Part shown: positions 51,654 to 61,431 of the stretch, one piece after another
How the letters are laid out: the number at the start of each line of letters is the position of its first letter
How positions within the stretch are numbered: position 1 is the stretch's first letter
NCBI GenBank assembly: GCA_945869965.1
Contig: CAMBRC010000001.1
Coordinates: forward strand, 62,001-126,000
Origin: Asaia bogorensis
GTDB taxonomy: Bacteria; Pseudomonadota; Alphaproteobacteria; Acetobacterales; Acetobacteraceae
DNA length: 64,000 nt
Direction: 5' to 3'
The notes under the pieces: model-generated
Told to the model about the DNA's origin: nothing
Databases searched by the model: none
The model's input: only the letters and a program-made list of their open reading frames with translations
Made by a program: the position numbers and the translations under genes

Positions 51654-53315
51654 ATGAACGCCCCCCTGATCAAAGCATTGCCCCCACGGCCGTCGAACTT
51701 TCTCTACAGCCCGATGTTCCCACTGGGTCCGGACCCCACGCACTGGCGCAAGCTGGATATCGCGGGGGTCACCACCAGCACCTGCGACGGTCAGACCGTC
51801 CTACGGATCAAGCCGGAAGCGCTGTCCGACCTCGCCTTCCAGGCTTTCCGCGATGTCTCGCACCTGTTGCGCCCGGGCCATCTGGCCAGCCTGCGCGCCA
51901 TCCTCGACGACCCCGAGGCCTCGGGCAACGACCGTTTTGTGGCACTCGACCTGCTGAAGAACAGCAACATCTCGGCCGGCGGCGTGCTGCCGATGTGCCA
52001 GGACACCGGCACCGCCATCGTCTTCGGCAAGAAGGGCCAGCGCGTCTGGATCGAGGGCGACGAGGAGGAGGCGCTCTCCTGGGGCGTCCACCGTACATAC
52101 ACCGAGACCAACTTGCGCTATTCCCAGATGGCGCCGCTGGACATGTACACCGAGGTCAACACCGGCAACAATCTGCCGGTGCAGTTCGACATCATGGCTG
52201 CCCCCGGCGAGCACCACGCCGACGAGTTCCATCTGATGTTCGTCGCCAAGGGCGGCGGCAGCGCCAACAAGTCGTTCCTGTTCCAGGAAACCCGCGCGAT
52301 CCTCACCCCGGAGAAGATCGTCAAGTTCCTTGAGACCAAGATGAAGACCTTGGGCACCTCGGCCTGCCCGCCATATCACCTGGCCATTGTCATCGGAGGC
52401 ACCTCGGCCGAGTCCACGCTCAAGACCGTCAAGCTGGCATCCACCAAATGGCTCGACCAGTTGCCGACCCAGGGCAGCAAGGCCGGGCACGCCTTCCGCG
52501 ACCTGGAGATGGAACAGAAGGTGCTGGAGATCAGCCGCAACATCGGCATCGGCGCCCAGTTCGGCGGCAAGTATTTCTGCCATGACGTCCGCGTTATCCG
52601 CCTGCCGCGCCACGGCGCCAGCCTGCCGGTCGGCATCGGCGTCTCTTGCTCCGCCGACCGTCAAATCAAGGCCAAGATCACCCCGGAGGGCGTGTTCCTC
52701 GAAGCATTGGAGACCGACCCGGGCAAGTACCTGCCGGAAACCACGGACGACATCCTCGGCGGGGAGATGGTGCCGATCGACCTGAACCGCCCGATGAGCG
52801 AGATCCGCGCTGAGTTGTCCAGATACCCGGTCAAGACGCGCCTGGCGCTGACCGGCACCATGGTGGTCGCGCGCGACATCGCCCATGCCAAGCTGCAGGA
52901 ACGGCTGGATGCCGGCGGCGGCCTGCCGGACTACTTCAAGAACCATCCGGTCTATTACGCCGGCCCCGCCAAGACGCCCGAGGGGCTGGCCACCGGCAGC
53001 TTCGGCCCCACGACGGCCGGGCGCATGGACAGCTATGTCGACGCTTTCCAGGCCGCCGGAGGCAGTTTTGTCATGCTCGCCAAGGGCAATCGCAGCCGCG
53101 CAGTGCGCGAGGCCTGTCGCAAGTTCGGCGGTTTCTACCTCGGCAGCGTCGGCGGTCCGGCCGCGCGCCTGGCCCAGGATTGCATCCGCAAAGTCGAGGT
53201 TCTGGAGTATCCCGAACTCGGCATGGAAGCGGTATGGCGGATCGAGGTGGAAGATTTCCCCGCGTTCATTGTGATAGATGACAAGGGCAACGACTTCTAC
53301 GAAGGCACTGAATGA
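51654..53315 (+). CDS. fumA: Class I fumarate hydratase (4Fe-4S)
   Basis: The 553-residue iron-sulfur fumarase interconverts fumarate and malate in the TCA cycle. Cluster cysteines are in [11 protein letters not shown], in the conserved region around [18 protein letters not shown], and in the [12 protein letters not shown] region. The C-terminal beta domain contains [21 protein letters not shown]. The start follows AGGAGCCCC. The last codons (GNDFYEGTE) are repeated downstream at 53371-53401. Confidence 0.95.
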   Translation: MNAPLIKALPPRPSNFLYSPMFPLGPDPTHWRKLDIAGVTTSTCDGQTVLRIKPEALSDLAFQAFRDVSHLLRPGHLASLRAILDDPEASGNDRFVALDLLKNSNISAGGVLPMCQDTGTAIVFGKKGQRVWIEGDEEEALSWGVHRTYTETNLRYSQMAPLDMYTEVNTGNNLPVQFDIMAAPGEHHADEFHLMFVAKGGGSANKSFLFQETRAILTPEKIVKFLETKMKTLGTSACPPYHLAIVIGGTSAESTLKTVKLASTKWLDQLPTQGSKAGHAFRDLEMEQKVLEISRNIGIGAQFGGKYFCHDVRVIRLPRHGASLPVGIGVSCSADRQIKAKITPEGVFLEALETDPGKYLPETTDDILGGEMVPIDLNRPMSEIRAELSRYPVKTRLALTGTMVVARDIAHAKLQERLDAGGGLPDYFKNHPVYYAGPAKTPEGLATGSFGPTTAGRMDSYVDAFQAAGGSFVMLAKGNRSRAVREACRKFGGFYLGSVGGPAARLAQDCIRKVEVLEYPELGMEAVWRIEVEDFPAFIVIDDKGNDFYEGTE

Positions 53316-53370
53316 TGGGCGTCGCGTGGCGTTCCCCTTGTTTCCTTGCGTTCGCGCCGCTCGGCGGCGA

Positions 53371-53401
53371 CGGCAACGACTTCTACGAGGGCACGGAATA
53401 G
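53371..53401 (+). repeat. Duplicated 3' end of fumA
   Basis: GGCAACGACTTCTACGAG and the following codons encode GNDFYEGTE and a stop, exactly the C-terminus of FumA 86 bases upstream. The two copies differ only at silent positions (GAA/GAG, ACT/ACG) and in the stop (TGA/TAG). A 29-codon frame from the ATG at 53312 reads through to this second tail. Its stop is directly followed by the ATG of the next gene. Confidence 0.85.
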
Positions 53402-53800
53402 ATGCGCTTCACCGTCGACCGCCTCGACCATATGGTTCTGTGCTGCCGCGATATGGACGTCACCGCCTCCTGGTACCAGCGCGTGCTCGGCATGGAGCGC
53501 GAGGAGTTCGGTCCGCGCAACCGCACGGCGCTGCGCTTCGGCGGGCAGAAGATCAACCTCGACCCGGTGACGCAGGAAGCACGGCCGAACACCGCCGCTA
53601 TCCCGGTGCCAGGCGCGCAAAACCTGTGCTTCATCACCGCCATCCGCCCTGGCGATGTGGTCGAGCACCTGAACACCTGTGGTGTTGCCATCGTCGAAGG
53701 CCCGGCTGCCAAGGTCGGCGCGCTCGGCCCGATCACCTCGGTCTATTGCCGCGATCCCGACGGCAACCTGATCGAAATCGCGACCTATTTGCGGGACTGA
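53402..53800 (+). CDS. VOC family (glyoxalase/bleomycin-resistance fold) protein
   Basis: The 132-residue single-domain VOC protein has LDHMVLCCRDMDVTASWYQRVLGM (first metal His and helix) and the C-terminal VYCRDPDGNLIEIATY with the metal Glu. The family includes glyoxalases, dioxygenases and binding proteins; the substrate is not readable. It begins immediately after the duplicated fumA tail and is followed four bases later by the queuosine-precursor transporter gene. Confidence 0.85.
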   Translation: MRFTVDRLDHMVLCCRDMDVTASWYQRVLGMEREEFGPRNRTALRFGGQKINLDPVTQEARPNTAAIPVPGAQNLCFITAIRPGDVVEHLNTCGVAIVEGPAAKVGALGPITSVYCRDPDGNLIEIATYLRD

Positions 53801-53804
53801 GACG

Positions 53805-54347
53805 ATGCCGCCGGTTCCCGCGCTCGGCGCTGTCGCCTTCGGCCTGTTCCTGGCCTGCATTCCGCTGGCCAACTGGATGATCGGCCATGTCGGCACGGTG
53901 TGCGTGCCGAACGGACCCTGTCTGATTCCGGTAGCGCCCGGCGTGATGGCACCGTCCGGCGTGCTGATGATCGGCGCGGCGCTGGTGTTGCGCGACATCG
54001 TGCAACGCTTGTTGGGGCCGGTCTGGGCACTGGTGGCCATTGCTGCCGGCGTTGCCTTGTCGCTTTTGTTGGCGCCCCCCGCGCTGGTGCTGGCCTCCGG
54101 CGCCGCCTTTTTGCTGAGCGAATTGGTGGATTTCGCGGTCTACACCCCGTTGCAGCGCCGCCGCCTGCTGCTGGCGGTGATCGCATCTTCGGCGGTTGGC
54201 CTTGCGGTCGATTCTCTGGTCTTCCTCACGCTGGCCTTCGGCAGCCTCGACTATCTCGGCGGCCAGGTGCTGGGCAAGGCCTGGGCGCTGCTGCTCGCTT
54301 TCCCGCTGGTCCGGCTGGTGCGGCGGGTGACGCCAGTCGCTACCTGA
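53805..54347 (+). CDS. VUT family queuosine-precursor transporter
   Basis: The 180-residue membrane protein has about five to six hydrophobic segments and the family pattern GVLMIGAALVLRDIVQRLLG, then SELVDFAVYTPL and AVGLAVDSLVFLTLAFG. This resembles the YhhQ/COG1738 proteins that import preQ0 or preQ1. Its stop overlaps the queA start (TGATG). Being in one operon with queA, tgt, queF and queG strongly supports a queuosine role. Confidence 0.88.
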   Translation: MPPVPALGAVAFGLFLACIPLANWMIGHVGTVCVPNGPCLIPVAPGVMAPSGVLMIGAALVLRDIVQRLLGPVWALVAIAAGVALSLLLAPPALVLASGAAFLLSELVDFAVYTPLQRRRLLLAVIASSAVGLAVDSLVFLTLAFGSLDYLGGQVLGKAWALLLAFPLVRLVRRVTPVAT

Positions 54348-55384
54348 TGCGGACGGCCGATTTCGACTTCGACCTGCCACCGGACCGCATCGCCCAGCAC
54401 CCGGTCAGCCCGCGCGACGCGGCCCGGCTGCTGCACGTCGCGAGCGATGGCTGGCACGACCGCACCATCCGTGACCTGCCGGACCTGCTGCGCGCCGGCG
54501 ACATGCTGGTGGCCAATGACACGCGGGTGATCCCTGCCCAACTCACCGCGCGCCGCGGCGATGCCCGCATCGGCATCACGCTAGACCGGCCCGACGCCGC
54601 CGGCGACTGGCACGCACTGGCCCGCAACGCGCGGCGCCTGCGGGTTGGCGACGTACTGCAATTCGACGGCGATGCAGCACTCAGCGCCATCGTCATGCGC
54701 GGCAATGACGACGGCGCCGTGCTGCTCCGCTTCAACCTCGCCGGCGAAGCCTTTGGCGCGGCACTCCAGGTTGCCGGCGCGCTGGCGCTGCCGCCGTATA
54801 TCGCCCGCCCGCACGGTATCACCACGCAGGATCAAGCGGACTACCAGACCGTCTTTGCCGCCCATCCCGGCGCAGTGGCGGCACCCACCGCCGGGCTCCA
54901 TTTCACCCCGACCCTGCTGGAACGCCTGGGCGCGCAAGGCGTCACCTGCAGCATGGTCACGCTGCATGTCGGCGCCGGCACCTTCCTGCCGATGCGCACC
55001 GAGATCGTCGCCGAGCACCGGATGCACGCCGAACGCGGCAGCATCAGCACGACCACGGCCAGCGCGATCAATGCCGCCCGCGCCGCTGGCGGGCGCATCC
55101 TGGCGATCGGCACCACCACGCTGCGCCTGCTGGAATCAGCGGCACTGCCGGACGGCACCATCGCGCCATTCGATGGCGAGACCGCGATCTTCATCACCCC
55201 GGGCACCCAAGTGCGCAGCGCCGACCTGCTGCTGACCAATTTCCACCTGCCGCGCTCTACCCTGTTCATGCTGGTCTGCGCTTTCGCCGGTTCCGCGCGC
55301 ATGAAATCCGCCTATGCCCACGCCATCGACTCGAGCTACCGCTTCTTCTCGTATGGCGACGCAACCCTGTTGGAACGGGCATGA
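54347..55384 (+). CDS. queA: S-adenosylmethionine:tRNA ribosyltransferase-isomerase
   Basis: The 345-residue QueA adds the epoxycyclopentane unit from SAM to preQ1 in tRNA. Conserved stretches include [24 protein letters not shown] (residues 5-28), [25 protein letters not shown] and the C-terminal [22 protein letters not shown]. It overlaps the transporter before it and tgt after it by one and four bases, so translation is coupled. Confidence 0.95.
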   Translation: MRTADFDFDLPPDRIAQHPVSPRDAARLLHVASDGWHDRTIRDLPDLLRAGDMLVANDTRVIPAQLTARRGDARIGITLDRPDAAGDWHALARNARRLRVGDVLQFDGDAALSAIVMRGNDDGAVLLRFNLAGEAFGAALQVAGALALPPYIARPHGITTQDQADYQTVFAAHPGAVAAPTAGLHFTPTLLERLGAQGVTCSMVTLHVGAGTFLPMRTEIVAEHRMHAERGSISTTTASAINAARAAGGRILAIGTTTLRLLESAALPDGTIAPFDGETAIFITPGTQVRSADLLLTNFHLPRSTLFMLVCAFAGSARMKSAYAHAIDSSYRFFSYGDATLLERA

Positions 55385-56502
55385 CCAGCACTTGGATCGC
55401 CGAGGCCACCGACGGACGCGCCCGCGCTGGGACGCTGCACACCGCGCATGGCGAAGTGGCAACGCCAGTGTTCATGCCGGTCGGCACCGCCGGCACGGTG
55501 AAGGCGATGACGGCCGATGCCGTACGCAGCACCGGCGCGCGGATTGTCCTGGGCAACACGTATCACCTGATGCTGCGGCCGGGCGCCGAGCGCGTGGCCG
55601 CCATGGGCGGGCTGCACCGGATGATGGACTGGCCCGGCCCGATCCTGACCGATTCCGGCGGCTTCCAGGTCATGTCGTTGGCGAAGTTACGAAAACTCGA
55701 CGCCGATGGCGTCACCTTCCAGTCCCACCTCGACGGCAGCCGCCACCGCCTGACGCCGGAGCGCTCCATCGAGATCCAGCACCAGCTGGACGCCACAATC
55801 TCGATGGTGCTCGACGAATGCACCCCCTTCCCCGCCACCGAGGACCAGGCGCGCGACTCGATGGAGCTGTCGCTGCGCTGGGCCGCTCGATCGCGCGATG
55901 CCTTCGTGCAACGCGAGGGCTATGGCCTCTTCGGCATCGTCCAGGGCAGCACCTACCCGGACCTGCGCCGCCGCAGCGCCGACGCGCTGGTCCAGCTTGG
56001 CTTCCCCGGCTACGCCGTCGGCGGCCTGGCCGTCGGCGAGGGCCAGGAAATGATGTTCTCCGTTCTCGACAGCACCGTGCCGCATCTGCCGCCGGACCGG
56101 CCGCGCTACCTGATGGGCGTCGGCACGCCGGACGACCTGCTCGGCGCGGTGGCGCGCGGCATCGACATGTTCGACTGCGTCATGCCCACCCGCGCCGGGC
56201 GCACCGCGCGCGCTTATACCTCGCGCGGGGTGATGAACCTGCGCAACGCCCGTTTCTCGACTGATGATCGCCCGCTCGACCCCGGCTGCCCCTGCCCCGG
56301 TTGTGCGCGCCACAGCCGCGCCTATCTGCATCATCTGTTCCGCTGCGAGGAGATGCTCGGGCCGATGCTGCTGACCTGGCACAACCTGACCTACTATCAG
56401 CGCCTGATGCAGGGCATGCGCACCGCCATCCTCGACCGAAGCTTCGACACGTTTGCCGCCGAAGCGCGCGCAGGCTGGGCGGCCGGGGACGAATCGTCAT
56501 GA
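55381..56502 (+). CDS. tgt: tRNA-guanine transglycosylase
   Basis: The 373-residue enzyme exchanges guanine 34 for preQ1 in tRNAs with GUN anticodons. It shows the substrate pocket [12 protein letters not shown], the catalytic Asp in FDCVMPTR, the GGLAVGEG loop and the zinc site CPCPGC with a later His (HHLF). Start and stop overlap neighbours by ATGA. Confidence 0.96.
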   Translation: MTSTWIAEATDGRARAGTLHTAHGEVATPVFMPVGTAGTVKAMTADAVRSTGARIVLGNTYHLMLRPGAERVAAMGGLHRMMDWPGPILTDSGGFQVMSLAKLRKLDADGVTFQSHLDGSRHRLTPERSIEIQHQLDATISMVLDECTPFPATEDQARDSMELSLRWAARSRDAFVQREGYGLFGIVQGSTYPDLRRRSADALVQLGFPGYAVGGLAVGEGQEMMFSVLDSTVPHLPPDRPRYLMGVGTPDDLLGAVARGIDMFDCVMPTRAGRTARAYTSRGVMNLRNARFSTDDRPLDPGCPCPGCARHSRAYLHHLFRCEEMLGPMLLTWHNLTYYQRLMQGMRTAILDRSFDTFAAEARAGWAAGDESS

Positions 56503-56951
56503 CCCATGGACTGACCCAACTCGGCCAGCTGACCACCCTGCCCGCCTCGCCCGAGGCCGCGGTGCTGGAACGCGTGCCCAATCCTGCACCAGGCACGCAG
56601 TACCTGATCCGCTTCGCCTGTCCGGAATTCACCTCCCTCTGCCCACTCACCGGCCAGCCGGATTTCGCCCATATCGTCATCGACTACGTGCCCGGCGACT
56701 GGATCGTCGAGAGCAAGTCGCTGAAGCTGTTCATGGGCAGCTTCCGCAACCATGGCGCCTTCCACGAAGCCTGCACGATGATGATCGCCCGGCGCCTGGT
56801 CGACCTGTTGACCCCCGCCTGGCTGCGCATCGGCGCCTATTGGTATCCGCGCGGCGGCATCCCGATCGACGTGTTCTGGCAGACCGGCGCCGCACCCGAC
56901 GGCGTATGGGTGCCCGACCAGGGTGTGGCGCCCTATCGCGGGCGGGGATAG
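56499..56951 (+). CDS. queF: NADPH-dependent preQ0 reductase
   Basis: The 150-residue single-domain QueF reduces the nitrile of preQ0 to the amine preQ1. The active-site Cys is in [14 protein letters not shown] with the conserved Asp, and the QueF motif [20 protein letters not shown] is present. The size is that of the YkvM-type homomeric enzyme rather than the two-domain E. coli form. It overlaps tgt by four bases. Confidence 0.95.
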   Translation: MTHGLTQLGQLTTLPASPEAAVLERVPNPAPGTQYLIRFACPEFTSLCPLTGQPDFAHIVIDYVPGDWIVESKSLKLFMGSFRNHGAFHEACTMMIARRLVDLLTPAWLRIGAYWYPRGGIPIDVFWQTGAAPDGVWVPDQGVAPYRGRG

Positions 56952-57986
56952 GTGGCGGGCGGGCAGGCCGAGGCGATCCGCGCCAAGGCGCACAGCCTGG
57001 GGTTCGACGCCGTCGGCTTTGCCCGCGCCGAGCTTGGTCCCGAGGCGCGGCTGCGATTGCGCGATTTCCTGGCCGCCGGGCACCACGGCACGATGGGCTG
57101 GCTCGCCGAGCGGATCGAGCAGCGCAGCCAACCCCAAGCACTGTGGCCGGAAGCACGCAGCGTGATCTGCCTCGGCGTGACCTACGCGCCGGACGAAGAT
57201 CCGTTGGGCAATCTCGACCACGGCGACATCGGCAACATCTCGGTCTACGCCCGCAACCGCGACTACCACGACGTAGTGAAGGGCATGCTCAAGCATCTGG
57301 CGCAGTTCATCGCCACGCGCGGCGGCGCCGGCGTAAAGGTGTTCGTCGACACCGCGCCGGTCATGGAAAAACCGCTGGCCGCCCGCGCCGGGCTGGGGTG
57401 GCAGGGCAAGCACACCAACCTCGTCTCCCGCACCCATGGCTCCTGGCTGTTCCTCGGCGAGGTCTACACCACCCTCGACCTGCCGCCCGACGCACCGAGC
57501 CCCGACCATTGCGGCACCTGTCGCCAATGCCTGGCGGCCTGCCCGACCGATGCCTTTCCCGCGCCCTACCGGCTGGATGCCACGCGCTGCATTTCCTACC
57601 TGACCATCGAGCACCAGGGGCCGATCCCCGAAGCGTTGCGGCCAGCCATCGGCAACCGGATCTACGGCTGCGACGACTGCCTCGCCGCCTGTCCGTGGAA
57701 CCGCTTCGCCACCGCCTCGCACCACCTGAAGTTGACCGCGCGCGACGATCTGCGAGCGCCGCGGCTACAGGAGTTGGCCCAACTCGACGACGCGGCCTTC
57801 AGAAAACACTTCGCCGGCTCGCCGATCAAGCGGATCGGCCGCAACCGCTTCGTCCGCAACGTGGCCATCGCCATCGGCAACAGTGCCCAACCCGACCTCC
57901 TGCCCGTCGCGGAGGCGTTGCGCAGCGATGCCGACCCCGTCGTCGCAGAAGCCGCGTCCTGGGCCGTGGCGCGGCTGGCGCCATGA
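56952..57986 (+). CDS. queG: Epoxyqueuosine reductase
   Basis: The 344-residue cobalamin and two-[4Fe-4S] enzyme makes queuosine from epoxyqueuosine, the last step of the pathway. Cluster motifs are CGTCRQCLAACP and CDDCLAACPW. The N-terminal part with VKVFVDTAPVMEKPLAARAGLGWQGKH binds the substrate and cobalamin, and C-terminal HEAT-like helices follow. It starts with GTG directly after the queF stop. Confidence 0.95.
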   Translation: MAGGQAEAIRAKAHSLGFDAVGFARAELGPEARLRLRDFLAAGHHGTMGWLAERIEQRSQPQALWPEARSVICLGVTYAPDEDPLGNLDHGDIGNISVYARNRDYHDVVKGMLKHLAQFIATRGGAGVKVFVDTAPVMEKPLAARAGLGWQGKHTNLVSRTHGSWLFLGEVYTTLDLPPDAPSPDHCGTCRQCLAACPTDAFPAPYRLDATRCISYLTIEHQGPIPEALRPAIGNRIYGCDDCLAACPWNRFATASHHLKLTARDDLRAPRLQELAQLDDAAFRKHFAGSPIKRIGRNRFVRNVAIAIGNSAQPDLLPVAEALRSDADPVVAEAASWAVARLAP

Positions 57987-58192
57987 GCTGGCTGGTCAAA
58001 CGCAGTTTCACCCTGGCCGGGCATCGCACCAGCATCGCCCTGGAACCGGCGTTTTGGGAGGCTTTGGAAGCCATCGCCGCCGCCCAGGCACGCAGCCTGG
58101 TGAGCCTGATCAGTGAGATCGATTCCGACCGCTCCGCCGACCGCCCGCTGGCATCAATGTTGCGAGTCCACGCTTTGCGCGGTGAGCGTTAA
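57983..58192 (+). CDS. Small ribbon-helix-helix domain protein
   Basis: The 69-residue protein (KRSFTLAGHRTSIALEPAFWEALEAIA, then RSLVSLISEID) matches the ribbon-helix-helix family common in alphaproteobacteria. Such proteins usually bind DNA, but no target is known. It overlaps the queG stop by four bases, so it is the last gene of the queuosine operon. Confidence 0.85.
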   Translation: MSWLVKRSFTLAGHRTSIALEPAFWEALEAIAAAQARSLVSLISEIDSDRSADRPLASMLRVHALRGER

Positions 58193-58278
58193 CGCTCAGG
58201 CAATTTTCGCAGCGTTTTATCGGTCGTGCGGACGGGAATGGCCCGCCGCAATATCGGAAAACTCCGAAAGAAAACGCC

Positions 58279-58485
58279 ATGCCCCCGCCCCCGACACCCA
58301 GCCGCCGCCGTGCCCCGCCGAAGCAGACCCGCGCAACCGCCGCCGTACCCGCCAGCCCATTGCTGCTGTGCGACCACCTGATCGCCCTGGCACAGGAAGC
58401 CGACCGCACGGGCTATCCGACCACCGCCGCCCACCTGATTGCCCTGGTGGACGGCATGTTCGACGAACCCAGGCTGCATCGCTAA
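58279..58485 (+). CDS. Small hypothetical protein
   Basis: The 68-residue product has a Pro/Arg-rich N-terminus and a more conserved-looking C-terminal half (LLLCDHLIALAQEADRTGYPTTAAHLIALVDGMFDE) that could form two helices. It is not recognised. The helical half and the position after the queuosine operon support it being real, but a chance frame cannot be excluded. Confidence 0.5.
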   Translation: MPPPPTPSRRRAPPKQTRATAAVPASPLLLCDHLIALAQEADRTGYPTTAAHLIALVDGMFDEPRLHR

Positions 58486-58498
58486 AGCGGCTGGGACG

Positions 58499-58840
58499 TC
58501 AGCCGCCCTCGTAGACCGCGAAAAACTTGCGCACCGGCTTCACCGTCTCCCACACGCCCTTGAACCCCTTGGGGATCACGAACGTGTCGCCGGCGACATA
58601 GGTTTCCGTATGGCCGCTCTCGTCGGTCAGCCGGACCTCGCCCTCCAGCAGGGTGCAAAGCTCGTCCTTGGTATAGGCGATGTCGGACCGCGCCGGCTGC
58701 GCCGACCAGAACCCGGTGCGGAACGCCCCATTCGGGCTGGCATACCAGGTGCGGCTGGTCATCCGCTTGCCCTCGTCCGGCTGGGCGGCCTTGTCGAAGC
58801 GCACGCTGCGCACGGCGGTGGTGACGGCGTCGTTGGGCAT
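58499..58840 (-). CDS. Cupin domain-containing protein
   Basis: The 113-residue single cupin is similar to the DUF861 (ureidoglycine aminohydrolase-like) group: YTKDELCTLLEGEVRLTDESG and VAGDTFVIPKGFKGVWET. The classical His ligands are largely absent. Start 58840 follows GGAGG by five bases. It is read in the same direction as, and 69 bases after, the lactoylglutathione lyase gene. Confidence 0.85.
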   Translation of the reverse strand: MPNDAVTTAVRSVRFDKAAQPDEGKRMTSRTWYASPNGAFRTGFWSAQPARSDIAYTKDELCTLLEGEVRLTDESGHTETYVAGDTFVIPKGFKGVWETVKPVRKFFAVYEGG

Positions 58841-58909
58841 GGCGTCCTCCATTGGGGATTCAAAGGCCAGGATGACGCAGGATCGAGCCCGCGTCATCCG
58901 CGATGCGAC

Positions 58910-59305
58910 TCAGGCGCGCTGGATCAGCTCGATCTTGTAGCCATCGGGGTCCTCGACAAAGGCGATCACGGTGGTACCGAACTTCACCGGGCCGGGCTCG
59001 CGGGTGATCTTGGCGCCGCTCGCACGCAGCCGCTCACAGGCGGCATAGACGTCCGGCATGCCGATGGCCAGGTGACCGAAGCCGCTGCCGAGGTCGTACT
59101 TGTCCACCCCGTAGTTGTAGGTCAGCTCCAGCTCGGTCTGGTCCGGCCGATCGGCATAGCCAAGGAAGGCCAGCGTATACTTGCCGTCCGGCACGTCGCG
59201 CCGGCGCAGCTCCACCATCCCGAACATGGTGCAGTAGAACGCAACGCTGCGATCGAGGTCGCCAACGCGCAGCATGGTATGCAGGTAGCGGAAATTCTCG
59301 GCCAT
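58910..59305 (-). CDS. gloA: Lactoylglutathione lyase (glyoxalase I)
   Basis: The 131-residue enzyme converts the methylglyoxal-glutathione adduct to lactoylglutathione. The motifs are LHTMLRVGDLDRSVAFYCTMFGM, LELTYNYGVDKYDLGSGFGHLAI and the C-terminal VEDPDGYKIELIQ, giving the His/Glu/His/Glu nickel or zinc ligands. GGAGACTG precedes ATG 59305. It lies two bases after the lpxI stop. Confidence 0.93.
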   Translation of the reverse strand: MAENFRYLHTMLRVGDLDRSVAFYCTMFGMVELRRRDVPDGKYTLAFLGYADRPDQTELELTYNYGVDKYDLGSGFGHLAIGMPDVYAACERLRASGAKITREPGPVKFGTTVIAFVEDPDGYKIELIQRA

Positions 59306-59307
59306 CG

Positions 59308-60171
59308 TCAGTCTCCGGTTTGGATGGGATGATCGGGGTCGAAACCCAGCAGGAACAGGCCGGCCGCATCGGCCAGGGCGATCGCCTCCGCGCGCTCGGC
59401 CAGCAGCGTGCCGCCGGCCTCGAAGGCGACACCGCGCAGCCCGGCGGCAGCGGCGTTGCGGATGGTCAGCGCCCCGATGGTCGGCAGGTCCGCCCGGCGC
59501 TCCTGGCCCGGCTTGACCAACTTGACCAGCACCCCACCCAGCCCCTCGCGACGCAACGGGCCGCAGCGGGCAAGCATCGCATCGGTGCCCTCGATCGCCT
59601 CGACGGCCAGGACGAGGCCTTGTTGCACCACGCAACCCTGGCCGACATCAACCTCGCCAAGCCGCCGAGCCACCGCGACGGCGCGGGCAATATCGGCCAT
59701 CGCCTGGGCATCCGGCCCAGTGCGCGTCAGCAGGCCGCGAGGACCAAGCGCCTCCTGCAGCACCTCGTGCGCGCCGAGCACGTTGAAGCCAAGCTCACCC
59801 AGGACCTTGATGACGGCGCGCAGCAACCCGTCATCGCCGGCGAAGGCGGCACGGCCGATCCGAGCCAGCAGCTTCGCACCTTCGGCATCCGGCCGCAGAT
59901 CGAAAAACCCGGGGCGCCGTACCGTACCGACCAGCACGAGGTCGCGCACCTGGTGTGCCCGCAACAGTTCCACGATGCGGCCGGCGGCGCCGATGCGCGC
60001 GACGCCATGGGGATAGGGCGCCAACAGTGCGGGCTGGGCAAAGCCCTCCAACCCCAACAGGAAAACCTCGCGTCCCGCCGCTTGCGCCGCGGCGGCCACC
60101 CGCAACGGCATCATGCCGCCGCCGGCAATGATGCCGAGGGTGCCGCGCGCCTCGGAAGTCCCGCTGTCCAT
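59308..60171 (-). CDS. lpxI: UDP-2,3-diacylglucosamine pyrophosphatase LpxI
   Basis: The 287-residue LpxI-family protein (DUF1009) is the alphaproteobacterial replacement for LpxH in lipid A synthesis. It shows the N-terminal LGIIAGGGMMPLRVAAAA, ALGPRGLLTR, the catalytic region with GCVVQQGLVLAVEAIEGTDAML and the terminal LPTIGALTIRNAAAAGLRGVAFEAG. It normally sits near lpxA/lpxB; those genes are not here. It forms an operon with gloA. Confidence 0.93.
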   Translation of the reverse strand: MDSGTSEARGTLGIIAGGGMMPLRVAAAAQAAGREVFLLGLEGFAQPALLAPYPHGVARIGAAGRIVELLRAHQVRDLVLVGTVRRPGFFDLRPDAEGAKLLARIGRAAFAGDDGLLRAVIKVLGELGFNVLGAHEVLQEALGPRGLLTRTGPDAQAMADIARAVAVARRLGEVDVGQGCVVQQGLVLAVEAIEGTDAMLARCGPLRREGLGGVLVKLVKPGQERRADLPTIGALTIRNAAAAGLRGVAFEAGGTLLAERAEAIALADAAGLFLLGFDPDHPIQTGD

Positions 60172-60311
60172 GCGGCAATACCTGCCGCAACGCCGGATTT
60201 TACGCCAGCCCCCGAATGCCAGACTGTGAATGCCAGCCCTTGACGGACCCCGGTTGACGCGACGCGGGGCAGTTGCCACGGTCGCATCCACCCAGCAGAA
60301 TATCGGATCCC

Positions 60312-61355
60312 ATGGCCTCCGCACCGCAAGCATCCTTCGCCGGCAAGGTTGGCAGCCTTCTGCCGGGCATTCTGCTGTGTGTTGCGGTCACCGCGGCCGC
60401 GGGTGGATTGGCCTGGCTTGAGGCGCGGCTAATGGGACGCGCCTGGGTTGAGGCGCTGGTGATCGCCATTCTGCTTGGCACTTTGATCCGCAGCCTGTGG
60501 ACGCCCCCGGCGTTCCTGCAGACCGGCATCGCCTATGCCGGCAAGCAGATGCTGGAATTCGCCGTCGTCCTGCTGGGGGCGTCGGTCAGCGCTCTGACCA
60601 TTGTCGCCGCCGGTCCCGTGCTGATGCTCAGCGTCATCCTGGTCGTGATCGGCGCGTTGACCGCCAGCTTCCTGATCGGCCGCGCCTTGGGCCTGCCGGC
60701 GAAGATGGCGACGCTGATCGCCAGCGGCAATGCAATCTGCGGAAATTCCGCCATCGCCGCCGTCGCCCCGGTGATCGGCGCCACCAAGGAAGATGTGGCC
60801 GCCTCGATCGCCTTCACCGCGGTGCTGGGTGTGATCACCGTCCTGCTCCTGCCGTTCGTCGGCGACCTGCTGCACATGACCATGTCACAGTACGGCACGC
60901 TGGCGGGCATGACGGTCTATGCCGTGCCGCAGGTCCTGGCCGCCACGGTCCCGGTCGGCCAGGAAGCGGTCGAGATGGGCACGCTCGTGAAACTGATACG
61001 GGTTCTGATGCTCGGCCCGGTCTGCGTCGCCCTGTCGATCATTGTCCATCGTGCGGGGCAAAAGGCCGGCGGCACGGCAAAGCTCGGCTTCAGCAAAATG
61101 GTCCCGTGGTTCATCATCGGCTTCCTGATCATGCTGGTCGTGCGTTCGCTGGGCCTGATCCCCGATATGCTGCTGGACCCGGTCAAACTGATGGCGGGCC
61201 TGTTGACCACCATTGCCATGGCCGCACTTGGCCTGGGTGTCGACGTGCGGGTGGTCGCACGTGCGGGCGGACGGGTAACTGCGGCGGTGACCTGCTCGCT
61301 GCTGATGCTGGCGGTGATCAGCGTGACTCTGATCCGCATCCTGGGGGTGGCATAA
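60312..61355 (+). CDS. YeiH-type (UPF0324) putative sulfate exporter family membrane protein
   Basis: The 347-residue protein has nine to ten hydrophobic segments and the UPF0324 features GKQMLEFAVVLLGASVS, ASGNAICGNSAIAAVAPVIGA (residues 137-157) and MTVYAVPQVLAA. The family is loosely linked to sulfonate or sulfate export, with limited experimental support. It is divergent from lpxI across 140 bases. Confidence 0.88.
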   Translation: MASAPQASFAGKVGSLLPGILLCVAVTAAAGGLAWLEARLMGRAWVEALVIAILLGTLIRSLWTPPAFLQTGIAYAGKQMLEFAVVLLGASVSALTIVAAGPVLMLSVILVVIGALTASFLIGRALGLPAKMATLIASGNAICGNSAIAAVAPVIGATKEDVAASIAFTAVLGVITVLLLPFVGDLLHMTMSQYGTLAGMTVYAVPQVLAATVPVGQEAVEMGTLVKLIRVLMLGPVCVALSIIVHRAGQKAGGTAKLGFSKMVPWFIIGFLIMLVVRSLGLIPDMLLDPVKLMAGLLTTIAMAALGLGVDVRVVARAGGRVTAAVTCSLLMLAVISVTLIRILGVA

Positions 61356-61431
61356 CGCCGCCGTTTCGCTCAACCGCCTGGGCTGTGCTGATGTGCAGCG
61401 GCACCGATCTTGGATTGTAAGGACCCCCCGA

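Noticed and set aside
53312-53401. A 29-codon gene between fumA and the VOC gene
   Set aside because: Its C-terminus is the duplicated FumA tail and the rest has no coding signature; it is reported as a duplication instead.
53900-54346. A 149-codon upstream extension of queA
   Set aside because: It runs in another frame through the transporter gene; ATG 54347 gives a family-length QueA with the usual start.
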